From Candidatus Heimdallarchaeota archaeon (GTDB taxonomy: Archaea > Asgardarchaeota > Heimdallarchaeia > Heimdallarchaeales > Heimdallarchaeaceae): a DNA stretch of 64,000 nucleotides. Where the stretch lies: assembly GCA_030603365.1 (NCBI GenBank), contig JAUVXV010000005.1, positions 124,001-188,000 on the forward strand, read 5' to 3'. The notes below the pieces were generated by a model. It was not told the DNA's origin, searched no databases, and worked only from the letters and a program-made list of their open reading frames with translations. Positions 52,292-62,231 of the stretch are shown piece by piece. Position numbers and translations under genes: made by a program. Numbering within the stretch: position 1 is the first letter of the stretch; every line of letters starts with the position of its first letter.

Positions 52292-52852
52292 TTGGAATTT
52301 AATGATGTTATTGAAAAAAGAAGTGCATATCGAGCATTAGACTATGTAGAGATTACAGATGAACTCATTCATAATATTGCTTACACTGCATCAAGATCTG
52401 CTTCTTGTGCTAACAAACAACCCTGGAGATTTGTCTTTGTCAGAAATAAAGAAAAACTTACAGAACTTCATGAAGCTCTTTCTGGTGGTAATTATTGGGC
52501 TAAAGAAGCGTCTATGCTTATCGCAGTTTATAGCAAGAAAGAATTCGATTGTGTGATTGGAGAGAGAGAATACTACCTCTTTGGAACTGGTATGGCTACA
52601 GCGCATTTGATGCTTGCAATCGTAAATCAAGGTCTTGTAGCACATGCAATGGCAGGATTTGATGAAAATTTGGCAAAAGAAATTCTCAAAATACCCGAAG
52701 AAATACGTTTGATAACTCTAATCGCAGTTGGAAAGAAAACTGATGATTTATCGAAACTGGGTGATAAACATAAAGAAGTAGAAATTAAAAGGTCAACTAG
52801 AAAAGAATTCGAGGAATATGCTTCAATTGATGAATATCATTCAGAAGGATAG
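52292..52852 (+). CDS. nitroreductase family flavoprotein
   Basis: A 186-residue FMN-dependent nitroreductase-fold protein. The N-terminus EFNDVIEKRSAYRALDYVEI carries the RS-x-R phosphate-binding motif, followed by SCANKQPWRFVFV, the family FMN loop, and IGEREYYLFGTGMATAHLML. It ends with a helical basic tail. Such enzymes reduce quinones, nitro compounds or flavins with NAD(P)H. It is last in the peroxiredoxin operon, so a link to oxidant defence is likely. TTG start with a strong Shine-Dalgarno site. Confidence 0.9.
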   Translation: MEFNDVIEKRSAYRALDYVEITDELIHNIAYTASRSASCANKQPWRFVFVRNKEKLTELHEALSGGNYWAKEASMLIAVYSKKEFDCVIGEREYYLFGTGMATAHLMLAIVNQGLVAHAMAGFDENLAKEILKIPEEIRLITLIAVGKKTDDLSKLGDKHKEVEIKRSTRKEFEEYASIDEYHSEG

Positions 52853-52948
52853 TGTCATTAGATGCATTAAAACTAGGAATACTTCATTCTTAAGGTAAAG
52901 AAGTTTCAAATACTTTTTATAATCCTTTTCATATTTTAATTGAAGATT

Positions 52949-53788
52949 ATGGAAGCATCCGATACTAAGCTAGCTCTAGATGAGATAAAACTCAATTTCA
53001 CTAGAATCTCAAATAATTTACTTAAACAGATACCAATTCTAGCATTCATTGGAACAGTCTTAATGGTAATATTTACTTTATCAAGCCATTTAGTTCTAAA
53101 AGATGAAATTATCAACCATATAACCTTCTTAACTCCCGATATTTATACACTTATTTCTATACTTGGTTTTCAGTTAGCTTCAGCTAATATAAGTTCAGCA
53201 ATGCTGGCATCATTCACCATTATATTTGCAATCGCCTTTCTAGTGGTTTTGGTTATTATTTCTCATCAAATCTATAATATCAGTAAGAATTTTTGGTCAT
53301 TATCAAAAATAGATATAACCCTCAAACAGTCTAGATATGTATACCTCTCAATATATGTTTATATCTTTTTTACATCCATCAGTTATATTTTGCCAAGCTT
53401 TGGTTGGATAATTGCGATTATAATTGCTAACATTGCACTCTTTGTAGGTTTCTTCTACTTTCATCAAATTCTGAAAAAATATGGAATCAGATTACAAATT
53501 TTGAAAGATACCTCTATCTATATGGGAGTAAGTTCAGCTTTTAACATAATTGCATATTGTTTAGTTTTTATTGATATTAGTTTCTTACTTGTTTCAGTCT
53601 TAGGATATTTGTTTTTCTTTTTGGGTTTCAGACGATTCAAAACACAGGTACAATTTATTGCTCCTATTGTTCGAGATGCACCTCCACCACCAACCATTGC
53701 TGCACCTGTAGGACCTGCACCAAGACCGACTATAGGACCCCAAATACAAGAAATTATTGATGATGTACCCTCTCCTAGTGATCAATGA
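52949..53788 (+). CDS. multi-pass membrane protein with Pro-rich tail
   Basis: About 279 residues from ATG 52949; an in-frame TTG at 52940 is less likely. There are six or seven predicted membrane helices from about residue 30 to 230, with a basic cytoplasmic end (FRRFKTQVQF), and then a Pro/Ala-rich tail (PPPPTIAAPVGPAPRP). It resembles archaeal DUF973-like proteins in size and layout, but I cannot confirm the family. The Pro-rich tail may bind a partner. It is convergent with the last arylsulfotransferase-like gene, four bases apart. Confidence 0.72.
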   Translation: MEASDTKLALDEIKLNFTRISNNLLKQIPILAFIGTVLMVIFTLSSHLVLKDEIINHITFLTPDIYTLISILGFQLASANISSAMLASFTIIFAIAFLVVLVIISHQIYNISKNFWSLSKIDITLKQSRYVYLSIYVYIFFTSISYILPSFGWIIAIIIANIALFVGFFYFHQILKKYGIRLQILKDTSIYMGVSSAFNIIAYCLVFIDISFLLVSVLGYLFFFLGFRRFKTQVQFIAPIVRDAPPPPTIAAPVGPAPRPTIGPQIQEIIDDVPSPSDQ

Positions 53789-53792
53789 TTAT

Positions 53793-55376
53793 CTATTCAT
53801 TCTTAGAAATCAATTTCTTTTTAGATATTCTCAGTACAACATATGTGATTAGAGCTAGAAAAGTAGTTCCTCCCACTGATAGACCTATTATTAAGCCAAT
53901 TTTAGATTGCTGCAAAGACAAAGTGCCTATTGAATTATATTTATCTGTATCATTCGACAAATGCCCTGCTTCATCTTCTACAACAAGAGTTATCTCTTGA
54001 GCATCTTCATCTATATTTTCTAAAGAGTATCTAATTTTAGTAGGTTGCCAAAAACGAGGAAAAGTTATTTGTTCACTTTCAACAAGTTGACCATCAATTG
54101 TAATATAATATTTACCAGTAAACTCTGTTTTTGCTCTAAAATTATACCATACATCCCACTCAATATAATCTTGAATTTCATCTTTAATGATTTGAGGTTG
54201 TGAAACAATAGGGGCAAAACGAAATCGTTCAGTTTGGTACACACCATGACTTTCTTTTACTGTTCTTGGAAAAGACATTTCCCATACAATATCACCATTC
54301 CGATTTACTTCAACTAGTCTAGCACCATAGTTAGAATTAGGATGTGAATGCGTACCGAATGTACCAAAAAAGTTTCCATTGGGTAGAAGATCACAGTCTC
54401 CCCAGATTTTGCTGAAATAATCTACTGGAGCAATCCATTCCCAGGTAACATAAGCTTCCATTTTGTCTTCATCTATAGTGATTTCCATCAATCTAGATGA
54501 TTGGTTTAGAGCATCTGTTAGGTTATGTTGATCATTATCGAATAGAATGAACGTATTTTCATTTATCATTTCCAAGGCATGAGGATGAAAGAATAGGATA
54601 TCTCGTGATTTCCCGTTTAAGTCAAAAAGAGAAAAATTACCATACTCGCCCAAAGACCATAGTACTTCCTTAGTTTTATGATCAATTTTGTAAAAGGAAT
54701 TAACATTTCTAAGTAGAAAATAAAGATCATCTCCCACTTCATCATAAATTACTGTATTCGTGTGAGTTAAATCTCTATAACCTCCTGTCATCTCACCAAA
54801 AACACACCATTGATCTGCAGAAACTATATTTTCAGTTCGAAAAGACCAAATAAGTTGTTTAGGAATAGTGACTTCCCTCACAGTATCATACAAATAATCC
54901 TCGCCCTCTATTTCCATATAGTAGTTGCTGAGCAAGAAATAGGTATCATTAGCATAGTTCTTTTCAATATCATGATGGCTTCTAAAATTAAGATCCTCAA
55001 TAACATCTGTCTCAATATTCCATAATTTAGCTCCTTCTGCATCAGAATAGAGGATAGTTGTAGAGTTAACGAATTCAGTTGATACATGCAATCCTAACAT
55101 ATCAGTTCCTATTACTTTTTGAAAATAGAAATTCCCTTCTAAGTCAGAAATGATTATGGATTTGTTATAAACGAATTCATCTTTTTCGTTAATTTCTAAA
55201 ATAAATAAATTATAACCTTCAAAATAATCTGGATTTGTTTCTGTTTCAGCTAAAACATCAATAGAAGTTACTATACGTAGATTGTTAAATTTAAGATAGC
55301 AAACAGTTGAAGAATATAGAAGCATAGAAAGTAAAAACAATACTCCCATTTTTGAATATAAATTCTTGAACTTCAT
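53793..55376 (-). CDS. arylsulfotransferase-like protein, membrane anchored (copy 5)
   Basis: 527 residues from ATG 55376. After a signal anchor (residues about 8-28) comes a six-bladed beta-propeller typical of arylsulfate sulfotransferases (Arylsulfotran_2), which transfer sulfate between phenolic esters without PAPS. Conserved His segments are HHDIEKNYAND, DLTHTNTV, LFFHPHALE, FDNDQHNLTD and GTHSHPN. Then comes an Ig-like domain of about 100 residues (YIEWDVWYNFRAKTEF, VVEDEAGHLSND), the membrane segment IGLIIGLSVGGTTFL and tail RISKKKL. It is the last of five tandem copies on this strand. Actual substrates and activity are unknown. Confidence 0.85.
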   Translation of the reverse strand: MKFKNLYSKMGVLFLLSMLLYSSTVCYLKFNNLRIVTSIDVLAETETNPDYFEGYNLFILEINEKDEFVYNKSIIISDLEGNFYFQKVIGTDMLGLHVSTEFVNSTTILYSDAEGAKLWNIETDVIEDLNFRSHHDIEKNYANDTYFLLSNYYMEIEGEDYLYDTVREVTIPKQLIWSFRTENIVSADQWCVFGEMTGGYRDLTHTNTVIYDEVGDDLYFLLRNVNSFYKIDHKTKEVLWSLGEYGNFSLFDLNGKSRDILFFHPHALEMINENTFILFDNDQHNLTDALNQSSRLMEITIDEDKMEAYVTWEWIAPVDYFSKIWGDCDLLPNGNFFGTFGTHSHPNSNYGARLVEVNRNGDIVWEMSFPRTVKESHGVYQTERFRFAPIVSQPQIIKDEIQDYIEWDVWYNFRAKTEFTGKYYITIDGQLVESEQITFPRFWQPTKIRYSLENIDEDAQEITLVVEDEAGHLSNDTDKYNSIGTLSLQQSKIGLIIGLSVGGTTFLALITYVVLRISKKKLISKNE

Positions 55377-55412
55377 CACAGAACACCTTGACTTATTTTT
55401 CTTCTTAAGTTG

Positions 55413-57014
55413 TCATAATTTCTTTTGTTTTCTCTTTCTTTTGATTTTTTGAGCATTTAAAATCAAAGTCACAAGTATAAAAGAAAAAGAAATAATATAG
55501 ACAGATTCTGAATGCATTTCGTTTATCAAGCTAATAGATATAAAACCTATTGGTGAATATCTATCGCTTTCATTGGATTTGTGCCCTGCTTCATCTTCCA
55601 CAACAAGAACAATATCGTGATTCTGAATGCTATCATAATCTGTGTAGTATCTTATCTTTTCCGATTGCCAGTATTTAGGAAAAGTAATAAGTTCCTCTTC
55701 AACCGTATCTCCATCCACACTTATGAAATAATTGCCAATAAATTCGGTTTTAGCACGAAAGTTGTACCAGACACTCCATTCTAAATATCCCGAACCTCCT
55801 CCTTCATCTATAAAGACCGGTTCAGATACAATTGGTGAGAAGTGAATTCTTTCTATTTTATATACACCAAAAGTATATGAGTCTTGCTCTGGAAATGTCA
55901 TCTCCCATGCAATATTCCCATCATAAGTGACTTCTACCAAACGTGCACCCAATCCTGTATTTGGATGTCTGTGAGTACCAAAAACACCTAGCCTATTGTT
56001 ATTGGGTAGAACATCACAATCTCCCCATACGTCACTATAATATTCAATTGGTGAATTCCACTCCCATGTAACATTTGCTTGCATCTTATCTTCATCTATA
56101 ACAATCTCAAGCAATCTTGACTGCTTATTATCAGCGTTAGTCTGGTTATGATAATCATTGTCAAATAAAACGAATGTATTATCATCTATTTTTTCAACTG
56201 CATGAGCATGATAGAACAAAACATCTTGTTGTTGTCCATTGATATCATAATTAGTGAAGTTTCCATATTCACCCAATCCCCATTTTACCTCTTTAGTTGG
56301 AATGTCAATTTTATAGAAAGTATTCACATTTCTTACATTAACATATAGAGAATCATCCTCTTCATCATAAAAGAGTGTATTAGCATGAGAATTGTCTCTT
56401 AAATCTCCTATCATATCTTCATACGGGCACCATTGATTTTCATTCAAGAAATCTCGAGTTGATATGCTCCATATTCTAACACCCTCTTCAGTGTTCTCTT
56501 GAATGAAATCATATATGTATTTATTGTCACCAATAGTTATAGAATAACCAAACACTGAGAAATAAGTGTTTCTTACGTGATTTTTTTCATAATCGTGATG
56601 CCCATCAACATTCAGTTCTTGTGTAACATTAGTTTCTATATTCCACAAATTTGCACCATTATCATCACCGTACAAGATTGTGGTAGAATTGATGAATTCA
56701 GCTGGATAATCAACAAACACACTAGATGTTGCTAGTTGTCTTTCAAAGTAGATATTCCCATCCATGTCAGTAATAAGAAGTGTTCTATTCACAATTTTCC
56801 AGGTATTACTATCCCTTTTCTCAATAGCAAAAAGATTATACCCATCAAATCTTTTCTCTACATCATTTTCTTCAAGATTAGCTTCAAAAAAATAATCACA
56901 TGCTTGAACTCTATAATCGAAACTTGTTGAGGTTACACTCAAGTTTAGAATTATTAAAACTAAAATTAACAATCCTTTAAATTTCGAATGTAAATTGACA
57001 TGCAAGCTAACCAT
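55413..57014 (-). CDS. arylsulfotransferase-like protein, membrane anchored (copy 4)
   Basis: 533 residues with the same order as the other copies: signal anchor, a beta-propeller with GHHDYEKNHV, DNSHANTL, LFYHAHAVEKI, FDNDYHNQTN and GTHRHPN, an Ig-like domain (VVEDEAGHKSNE) and a C-terminal membrane helix with tail KIKRKRKQKKL. Its membrane segment lacks the GLSVG phrase shared by copies 1, 2 and 5, which points to an older split. A 36-base gap from copy 5 and 32 bases from copy 3 suggest that the block may be cotranscribed, at least in part. Confidence 0.85.
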   Translation of the reverse strand: MVSLHVNLHSKFKGLLILVLIILNLSVTSTSFDYRVQACDYFFEANLEENDVEKRFDGYNLFAIEKRDSNTWKIVNRTLLITDMDGNIYFERQLATSSVFVDYPAEFINSTTILYGDDNGANLWNIETNVTQELNVDGHHDYEKNHVRNTYFSVFGYSITIGDNKYIYDFIQENTEEGVRIWSISTRDFLNENQWCPYEDMIGDLRDNSHANTLFYDEEDDSLYVNVRNVNTFYKIDIPTKEVKWGLGEYGNFTNYDINGQQQDVLFYHAHAVEKIDDNTFVLFDNDYHNQTNADNKQSRLLEIVIDEDKMQANVTWEWNSPIEYYSDVWGDCDVLPNNNRLGVFGTHRHPNTGLGARLVEVTYDGNIAWEMTFPEQDSYTFGVYKIERIHFSPIVSEPVFIDEGGGSGYLEWSVWYNFRAKTEFIGNYFISVDGDTVEEELITFPKYWQSEKIRYYTDYDSIQNHDIVLVVEDEAGHKSNESDRYSPIGFISISLINEMHSESVYIISFSFILVTLILNAQKIKRKRKQKKL

Positions 57015-57046
57015 TAATATTTCAACTCAAGATACTCTTTTATTTC

Positions 57047-58663
57047 TTACGCATCATTTCTCCTTCTAATGAAATTGAATAAATCCTTGTTTCTAATTAA
57101 TAAAATAATGACTGTTACACCTAGGAAAGATGCAGCACCTATGAAGACATTTTGATAAACATTCATTCTCCAGTTTACTTGAAAGAGAATCGAACCAGCA
57201 TAATTATCAATGTTGTTTTCATTGGAAAGATGCCCTCCTTCGTCAGCAACAACCAGTGTAATGTTATGTTCTCCTTCTGGTAAATCATTCAAATAATATT
57301 GTATACTACTTTTTCTCCAGTATCTTTGAAAAACAATATCTCCATTCTCTTTCAGTTGATTGTCAACATAGATAAAATATTCACCACTGAAATTGTTTTT
57401 TGATTTAAAGTTATACCATACATCCCATTCAGCATAACCATTTTCACTCTCTAATTGGTAAAATTGAGGAGTAGAAACAATAGGGGTGAAATGAAATCGT
57501 TCCATTCTATAAATCCCAAATGCAACATCATTGACTTTGTCATAAGACTTTTCCCATGCTATCTGTCCTTCCTTAGTTATTTCAACTATACGTGCACCTA
57601 AGCTAGTACCTGGATGAAGGGTTGTTCCAAAAACTCCCAGATAATTACCGTTAGTGAGAGGATCACAATCTCCCCAAATAATGCTATAATAATCACTAGG
57701 TGCCACCCATTCCCAGGAAACATTTGCATACATCTTATCTTCATCAACAGTAATTTCCACAAGTCTAGAACGTTGATTATTTGCATCTGTTTGATTGTGC
57801 AAGTCATTATCAAATATGAGATATTTGTTATCATCAATTTTTTCTATTGAATGTGCATGAAAAAAAAGATTTTCTTTTTGATTCCCTCGAAGATCAAATA
57901 ATGTGAAATCTCCTAATTCTCCTAATCCCCAAATTACATCTCCAGTCTTATAATCGATTTTATAGAAAGTATTAACATTCCGAACATTAACATAAACTGC
58001 TGTTTCTTCCTCATCATAGAATACTGTGTTAGCATGAGTTACATCTCTTACTTCTCCTGTCTTATCATGGAATGGACACCAATCATATTCTTTGATAAAA
58101 TCATATAGATCTTTAGTCCACAACACTTGTCCATTTGAATCATATTCTACTACATAATCAAATCTATAGTCAAAACCACCTATATTTCTGCTGTATAATG
58201 TTAAGGAATAGTACGAATCATTATCATAATTTTTCTCGAAATCATGATGACCAGAGATGTTAAGAAATTGATTAACATCTGTTTGAAGATTCCAAAGATG
58301 CGCACCATCTGGTTCGCCATAAAGGAGTGTAGTTGAGTTAACAAATTCAGCTGAACAGTCCGCCAAGGGGACGTAAGGATTTATTTTTTTCATAAAAAGT
58401 ACTTTTCCATCTAAGTCTTCAATGATAAGAGTACGATTGATAATATTGAAACTTGTTTGATTGACACTGTCTAAAACAAAGAGATTATAATTAGGTCCGC
58501 TTGTACTTGGAATACTATTTGCAGAAACTTCATAACTTACCTGTCTATCAAATGAGACTGTTTGTTGAGGAAATCCTTGAGAGAAAAATAATATGAAAAA
58601 GAGAATCAAACATCTGTTTTTCTTACTAAGAAACTGTTTCATAGCAGAGGATTCCACAGACAT
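57047..58663 (-). CDS. arylsulfotransferase-like protein, membrane anchored (copy 3)
   Basis: 538 residues. The propeller has GHHDFEKNYDND, DVTHANTV, LFFHAHSIEKI, FDNDLHNQTD and GTTLHPG; the Ig-like domain has YAEWDVWYNFKSKNNF and VVADEGGHLSNE. A C-terminal membrane helix (FIGAASFLGVTVIILL) is followed by a short basic tail (RRRNDA). An alternative start is the ATG eight codons in. It differs from its neighbours mainly in the substrate-side loops between the conserved His segments. Confidence 0.85.
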   Translation of the reverse strand: MSVESSAMKQFLSKKNRCLILFFILFFSQGFPQQTVSFDRQVSYEVSANSIPSTSGPNYNLFVLDSVNQTSFNIINRTLIIEDLDGKVLFMKKINPYVPLADCSAEFVNSTTLLYGEPDGAHLWNLQTDVNQFLNISGHHDFEKNYDNDSYYSLTLYSRNIGGFDYRFDYVVEYDSNGQVLWTKDLYDFIKEYDWCPFHDKTGEVRDVTHANTVFYDEEETAVYVNVRNVNTFYKIDYKTGDVIWGLGELGDFTLFDLRGNQKENLFFHAHSIEKIDDNKYLIFDNDLHNQTDANNQRSRLVEITVDEDKMYANVSWEWVAPSDYYSIIWGDCDPLTNGNYLGVFGTTLHPGTSLGARIVEITKEGQIAWEKSYDKVNDVAFGIYRMERFHFTPIVSTPQFYQLESENGYAEWDVWYNFKSKNNFSGEYFIYVDNQLKENGDIVFQRYWRKSSIQYYLNDLPEGEHNITLVVADEGGHLSNENNIDNYAGSILFQVNWRMNVYQNVFIGAASFLGVTVIILLIRNKDLFNFIRRRNDA

Positions 58664-58723
58664 TATAAGTGTAATAAATGCATGTAGTTTTTATTTCTTC
58701 TGTAAGCGATAGAGTACTAGTTG

Positions 58724-60337
58724 TTACACTTTTCTCTTAAATATAGGTTTCTTGAAAATTTTAATTCTTACAAAAATAAATGAACAAATTAAGATTAGAG
58801 AACCCAATCCTACTGAGAGACCTATAATTAGTTCGATTCTTTTTGAAATTTTGAAAGTAAGTATTCCAGTTGAGCTATATCTATCTGATTCGTTAGAGAG
58901 ATGACCAGCCTCATCAGCTACAACTAATTCAATTTCATGCTCACCTGTTAGTGATTCATTGACATAAAATTTGATTTGTGTAGCTTGCCAATATTTTGGA
59001 AAATTAACATCACCAGTTTCAACCAAATTACCATCTATGGAAATATAATATTTACCCTGGAATATTGTTTTTGATCTAAAATTATACCAAACATCCCATT
59101 CAAATAAACTCCCGTTATCTCCTAGGTCGTTAAAACGTGGGGTTGACACTATTGGAGCAAAATGAAAACGTTCCATTTTATATACTCCAAAACACTCAGT
59201 TCCTTCTTTATCAAAGAACATTTCCCATACAATATCTCCTTCATAGTTTACTTCAACAAGTCTTGCACCTATACTAGTTTTGGGATGCCAAGGTGTACCA
59301 AATACAGCTAATCTGTTGTTATTGGGAAGAACATCACAATCCCCCCACCATCCAGTATAATATTCTTCAGATCCAATCCACTGCCATGTAACGTTGGCTT
59401 GCATCTTATCTTCATCAATCTTGAATTCAAGCATTCTAGATTGATGATTCATATTATCAGTTTGATTATGCTCATCATTGTCAAATAGAATAAATGAATC
59501 CTCACTGATTTTCTCGACAGCATGAGCATGATAAAACATTATATCAATTTCTTTTCCATTAATATCAAATAGCTTAAAATTTCCATATTCTCCTAATGCC
59601 CAAAGGACATCCTGAGTCTTGTGATCAATCTTATAAATCGTATTAAGGGTTCTGCAGCATATATAGATTACATCTTCATCCTCATCATAGAAAACTGTGT
59701 TAGTATGTGTAATATCTCGATAATTTTCAACCATATCTTCATAGGGACACCATTGAGATTGATTTGTAAAACTTCTGGTATCCAGTTCCCAGATTAATGT
59801 TCCATCTTGTAAGTATTCTCTAACCTTATCAAAAAGATACAAAGTGCCGTCAATATCTACAGTATATTTACTAATAGCAAAATATGTGTCATTTGCATAA
59901 TTTCTTTCGTAATCATGGTGACCATATATGTTTAAATCCTGTGTAACGTTAGTTTCTAAATTCCAGAGTTTTGCACTTACGTGATCACCTTGTAAAATAG
60001 TAGTGGAATTAATAAATTCAACTCCAAAGAAATCTAAATTTGCTTCCTTTCCATATTCTTTTTTGAAGTAAATATTGCCTTCCAGATCTGTTATAAGAAA
60101 AGTACGATTTATTGGTATTAATCCTTCAGCATCACATTTCTCTAGAACAAAGAGATTATACCCTTCAAATCTTTGATTAGGTTCTGCGCTACTCATCACA
60201 AATTCTCTTTCTAGAACTTCAGATGAGGTATTTAACGCTGGTAAAAATAAGAAAGATAATGTAAGAGAAAAACACAATAAAAATAACATTTTTCTCTTAA
60301 ACACACGTACAAATTTAAATCTGAAATAAACAAGCAT
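58724..60337 (-). CDS. arylsulfotransferase-like protein, membrane anchored (copy 2)
   Basis: About 537 residues from ATG 60337; an in-frame TTG lies two codons upstream. The N-terminus is basic before the helix (FRFKFVRVFKRK). Propeller His segments are GHHDYERNYAND, DITHTNTV, MFYHAHAVEKI, FDNDEHNQTD and GTPWHPK. The Ig-like domain reads VVADEAGHLSNE, and the membrane segment RIELIIGLSVGLGSLIL is nearly shared with copy 1, its closest relative in the array. A Cys pair (YICCRTLN) is unique to this copy. Confidence 0.85.
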   Translation of the reverse strand: MLVYFRFKFVRVFKRKMLFLLCFSLTLSFLFLPALNTSSEVLEREFVMSSAEPNQRFEGYNLFVLEKCDAEGLIPINRTFLITDLEGNIYFKKEYGKEANLDFFGVEFINSTTILQGDHVSAKLWNLETNVTQDLNIYGHHDYERNYANDTYFAISKYTVDIDGTLYLFDKVREYLQDGTLIWELDTRSFTNQSQWCPYEDMVENYRDITHTNTVFYDEDEDVIYICCRTLNTIYKIDHKTQDVLWALGEYGNFKLFDINGKEIDIMFYHAHAVEKISEDSFILFDNDEHNQTDNMNHQSRMLEFKIDEDKMQANVTWQWIGSEEYYTGWWGDCDVLPNNNRLAVFGTPWHPKTSIGARLVEVNYEGDIVWEMFFDKEGTECFGVYKMERFHFAPIVSTPRFNDLGDNGSLFEWDVWYNFRSKTIFQGKYYISIDGNLVETGDVNFPKYWQATQIKFYVNESLTGEHEIELVVADEAGHLSNESDRYSSTGILTFKISKRIELIIGLSVGLGSLILICSFIFVRIKIFKKPIFKRKV

Positions 60338-60397
60338 TAGCAATATTAAGACTTGATGGCTTTTTATTTTTTCTATATTTATTTAACAAGCTAATAG

Positions 60398-62017
60398 TCA
60401 TTTCTTCTTCTTGAATAATGGTTTTTTGGCGAAAAATCTAAACCAGATGAAAATAGTCGTTCCAATGAATATTGGTACTCCCAATCCCACTGATAGACCA
60501 ATAACAAGTCCTGTTCTTCTAACTACTCTGAAAGAGATTGAACCAGTAGAACTATACAAATCTGTTTCATTTGAAAGATGACCGCCCTCATCAGCAACTA
60601 CCAGGACAATTTCATGCTCTCCTAATTCTGTTTCAGAGATATTGTATCTTATCTTTGAATCTTGCCAATATCTTGGGAAATTCATATTTCCACTTTCTAC
60701 GAGCTCATCATCTATTGTAATAAAATACTCTCCTTGAAAGATTGTTTTTGACCTGAAATTATACCATACATCCCATTCTAGATAACTATCATTAACCCCA
60801 TAATCATGAAAAGTTGGAGTAGATACTATTGGTGAAAATCGAAAACGTTCCATTTGATATACTCCAAAAACCTCTGATCCAACCTTTGGAAAAGAGTATT
60901 CCCAAACAATATCTCCATCAATATTCACTTCAACTAAACGTGCCCCCAGATCCGTATTTGGGTGACCTGTAACTCCAAAGACTCCTAACCGATTATTATT
61001 CGCCAATATATCACAATCTCCCCACCAACCACTAAAATATTCTTGTGGAGATATCCATTCCCACGAAACATTAGCAAACATTTTATCTTCATCTATAGTG
61101 ATTTCTAAGAGCCTAGAATGAAAATTAGTTACATTGGTTTGGTTATGTTCATCATTGTCAAACATAATGAATTTATTGTGATCAATTTGTTCTAAAGAAT
61201 GAGTATGATAGAATAGTATTTCTTTTTCATTTCCTCTTAGGTCAAATAGTGTAAAATTCCCATACTCTCCAAGTCCCCAAATAAGCTCTCCTGTCTTATG
61301 ATCAATTTTATGGAAAGTGTTTAAATTTCGAGAATTAAGATAAATTACATCCTCTTCTTCATCATAGAAAACAGTATTCGAGTGAGTAACATCTCTATAT
61401 TTTCCCTCCATATCTCCGTATGGACACCATTGAGTATAATCAACAAAACTTGAAGAATTGACATGCCAAACTTCATTACCCTCTAGATCATATTCAATTA
61501 TTCTGTCAAATAAGTATTCAACACCTTCCTCTTCAACCACTTCTCCAACAAGACTGAAATATGTGTTATTAGCATAGTTTCTCTCATAATCATGATGACC
61601 TGAAAAATTGAGAAATTGAGTTACATCAGTTTCTAGATTCCAGAGATATGCACCATCAATATCACCATAGATGATTGTAGTTGAATTAATGAACTCTGTT
61701 GCAAAGTTTGCTAGAGCTCCTTCTTTATACAGTTCTTTTTCAAAGTAAATATTACCCTCTAAGTCAGTTATAATTAGTGTGCGATTAATGCTTGCCCAAG
61801 AAACAACATCATGCCTTTCAACGACAAAGAGATTATATCCCTCCATTCTCCCAATATTATCGTCTTCATCCAAAATCATTGCCTCTATTGAGTAGGCACC
61901 CCCTACGGTTGTACTAAGAAAAAATCCTGGAACAGCTATAAGGCTCAAGATCAGAATGTGTAGAATGAGCGTCAAATGAAAGATAGTAAGCATTCTTTTG
62001 AATGAGCAGATATGCAT
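60398..62017 (-). CDS. arylsulfotransferase-like protein, membrane anchored (copy 1)
   Basis: 539 residues, the first gene of the array as transcribed. It has a signal anchor (LTIFHLTLILHILILSL), propeller His segments GHHDYERNYANN, DVTHSNTV, LFYHTHSLEQI, FDNDEHNQTN and GVTGHPN, an Ig-like domain (YLEWDVWYNFRSKTIF, VVADEGGHLSNE), the membrane segment GLVIGLSVGLGVPIF and tail KKPLFKKKK. In the best-studied bacterial enzyme a propeller His carries the sulfate; which of these His would do so here cannot be told by eye. The upstream gap of 214 bases should hold the main promoter of the array and that of the divergent DUF255 gene. Confidence 0.85.
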   Translation of the reverse strand: MHICSFKRMLTIFHLTLILHILILSLIAVPGFFLSTTVGGAYSIEAMILDEDDNIGRMEGYNLFVVERHDVVSWASINRTLIITDLEGNIYFEKELYKEGALANFATEFINSTTIIYGDIDGAYLWNLETDVTQFLNFSGHHDYERNYANNTYFSLVGEVVEEEGVEYLFDRIIEYDLEGNEVWHVNSSSFVDYTQWCPYGDMEGKYRDVTHSNTVFYDEEEDVIYLNSRNLNTFHKIDHKTGELIWGLGEYGNFTLFDLRGNEKEILFYHTHSLEQIDHNKFIMFDNDEHNQTNVTNFHSRLLEITIDEDKMFANVSWEWISPQEYFSGWWGDCDILANNNRLGVFGVTGHPNTDLGARLVEVNIDGDIVWEYSFPKVGSEVFGVYQMERFRFSPIVSTPTFHDYGVNDSYLEWDVWYNFRSKTIFQGEYFITIDDELVESGNMNFPRYWQDSKIRYNISETELGEHEIVLVVADEGGHLSNETDLYSSTGSISFRVVRRTGLVIGLSVGLGVPIFIGTTIFIWFRFFAKKPLFKKKK

Positions 62018-62231
62018 CAGAAAGGAAAAGTAAAATTCAGTATAAGATTTTTGTTATTTAGTCTCATAAAGTATTATTCTTTAGTCTTGATTTTCACTGT
62101 CTTTCTTGGAATGTCATTAGTAAACTATGACCTAATACTAGTAATAATATTCCATAATTGAAAACTTAAACTGACAATAGTGTTTCATAGATAGAATTTA
62201 AAAACAGTCACTGCTTCTATTCTCTTCAGAG

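Noticed and set aside
55581..57850. Rightward open frames opposite the arylsulfotransferase genes
   Set aside because: They are antisense shadows of conserved propeller segments and recur at equal places in several copies, as expected from homologous DNA.
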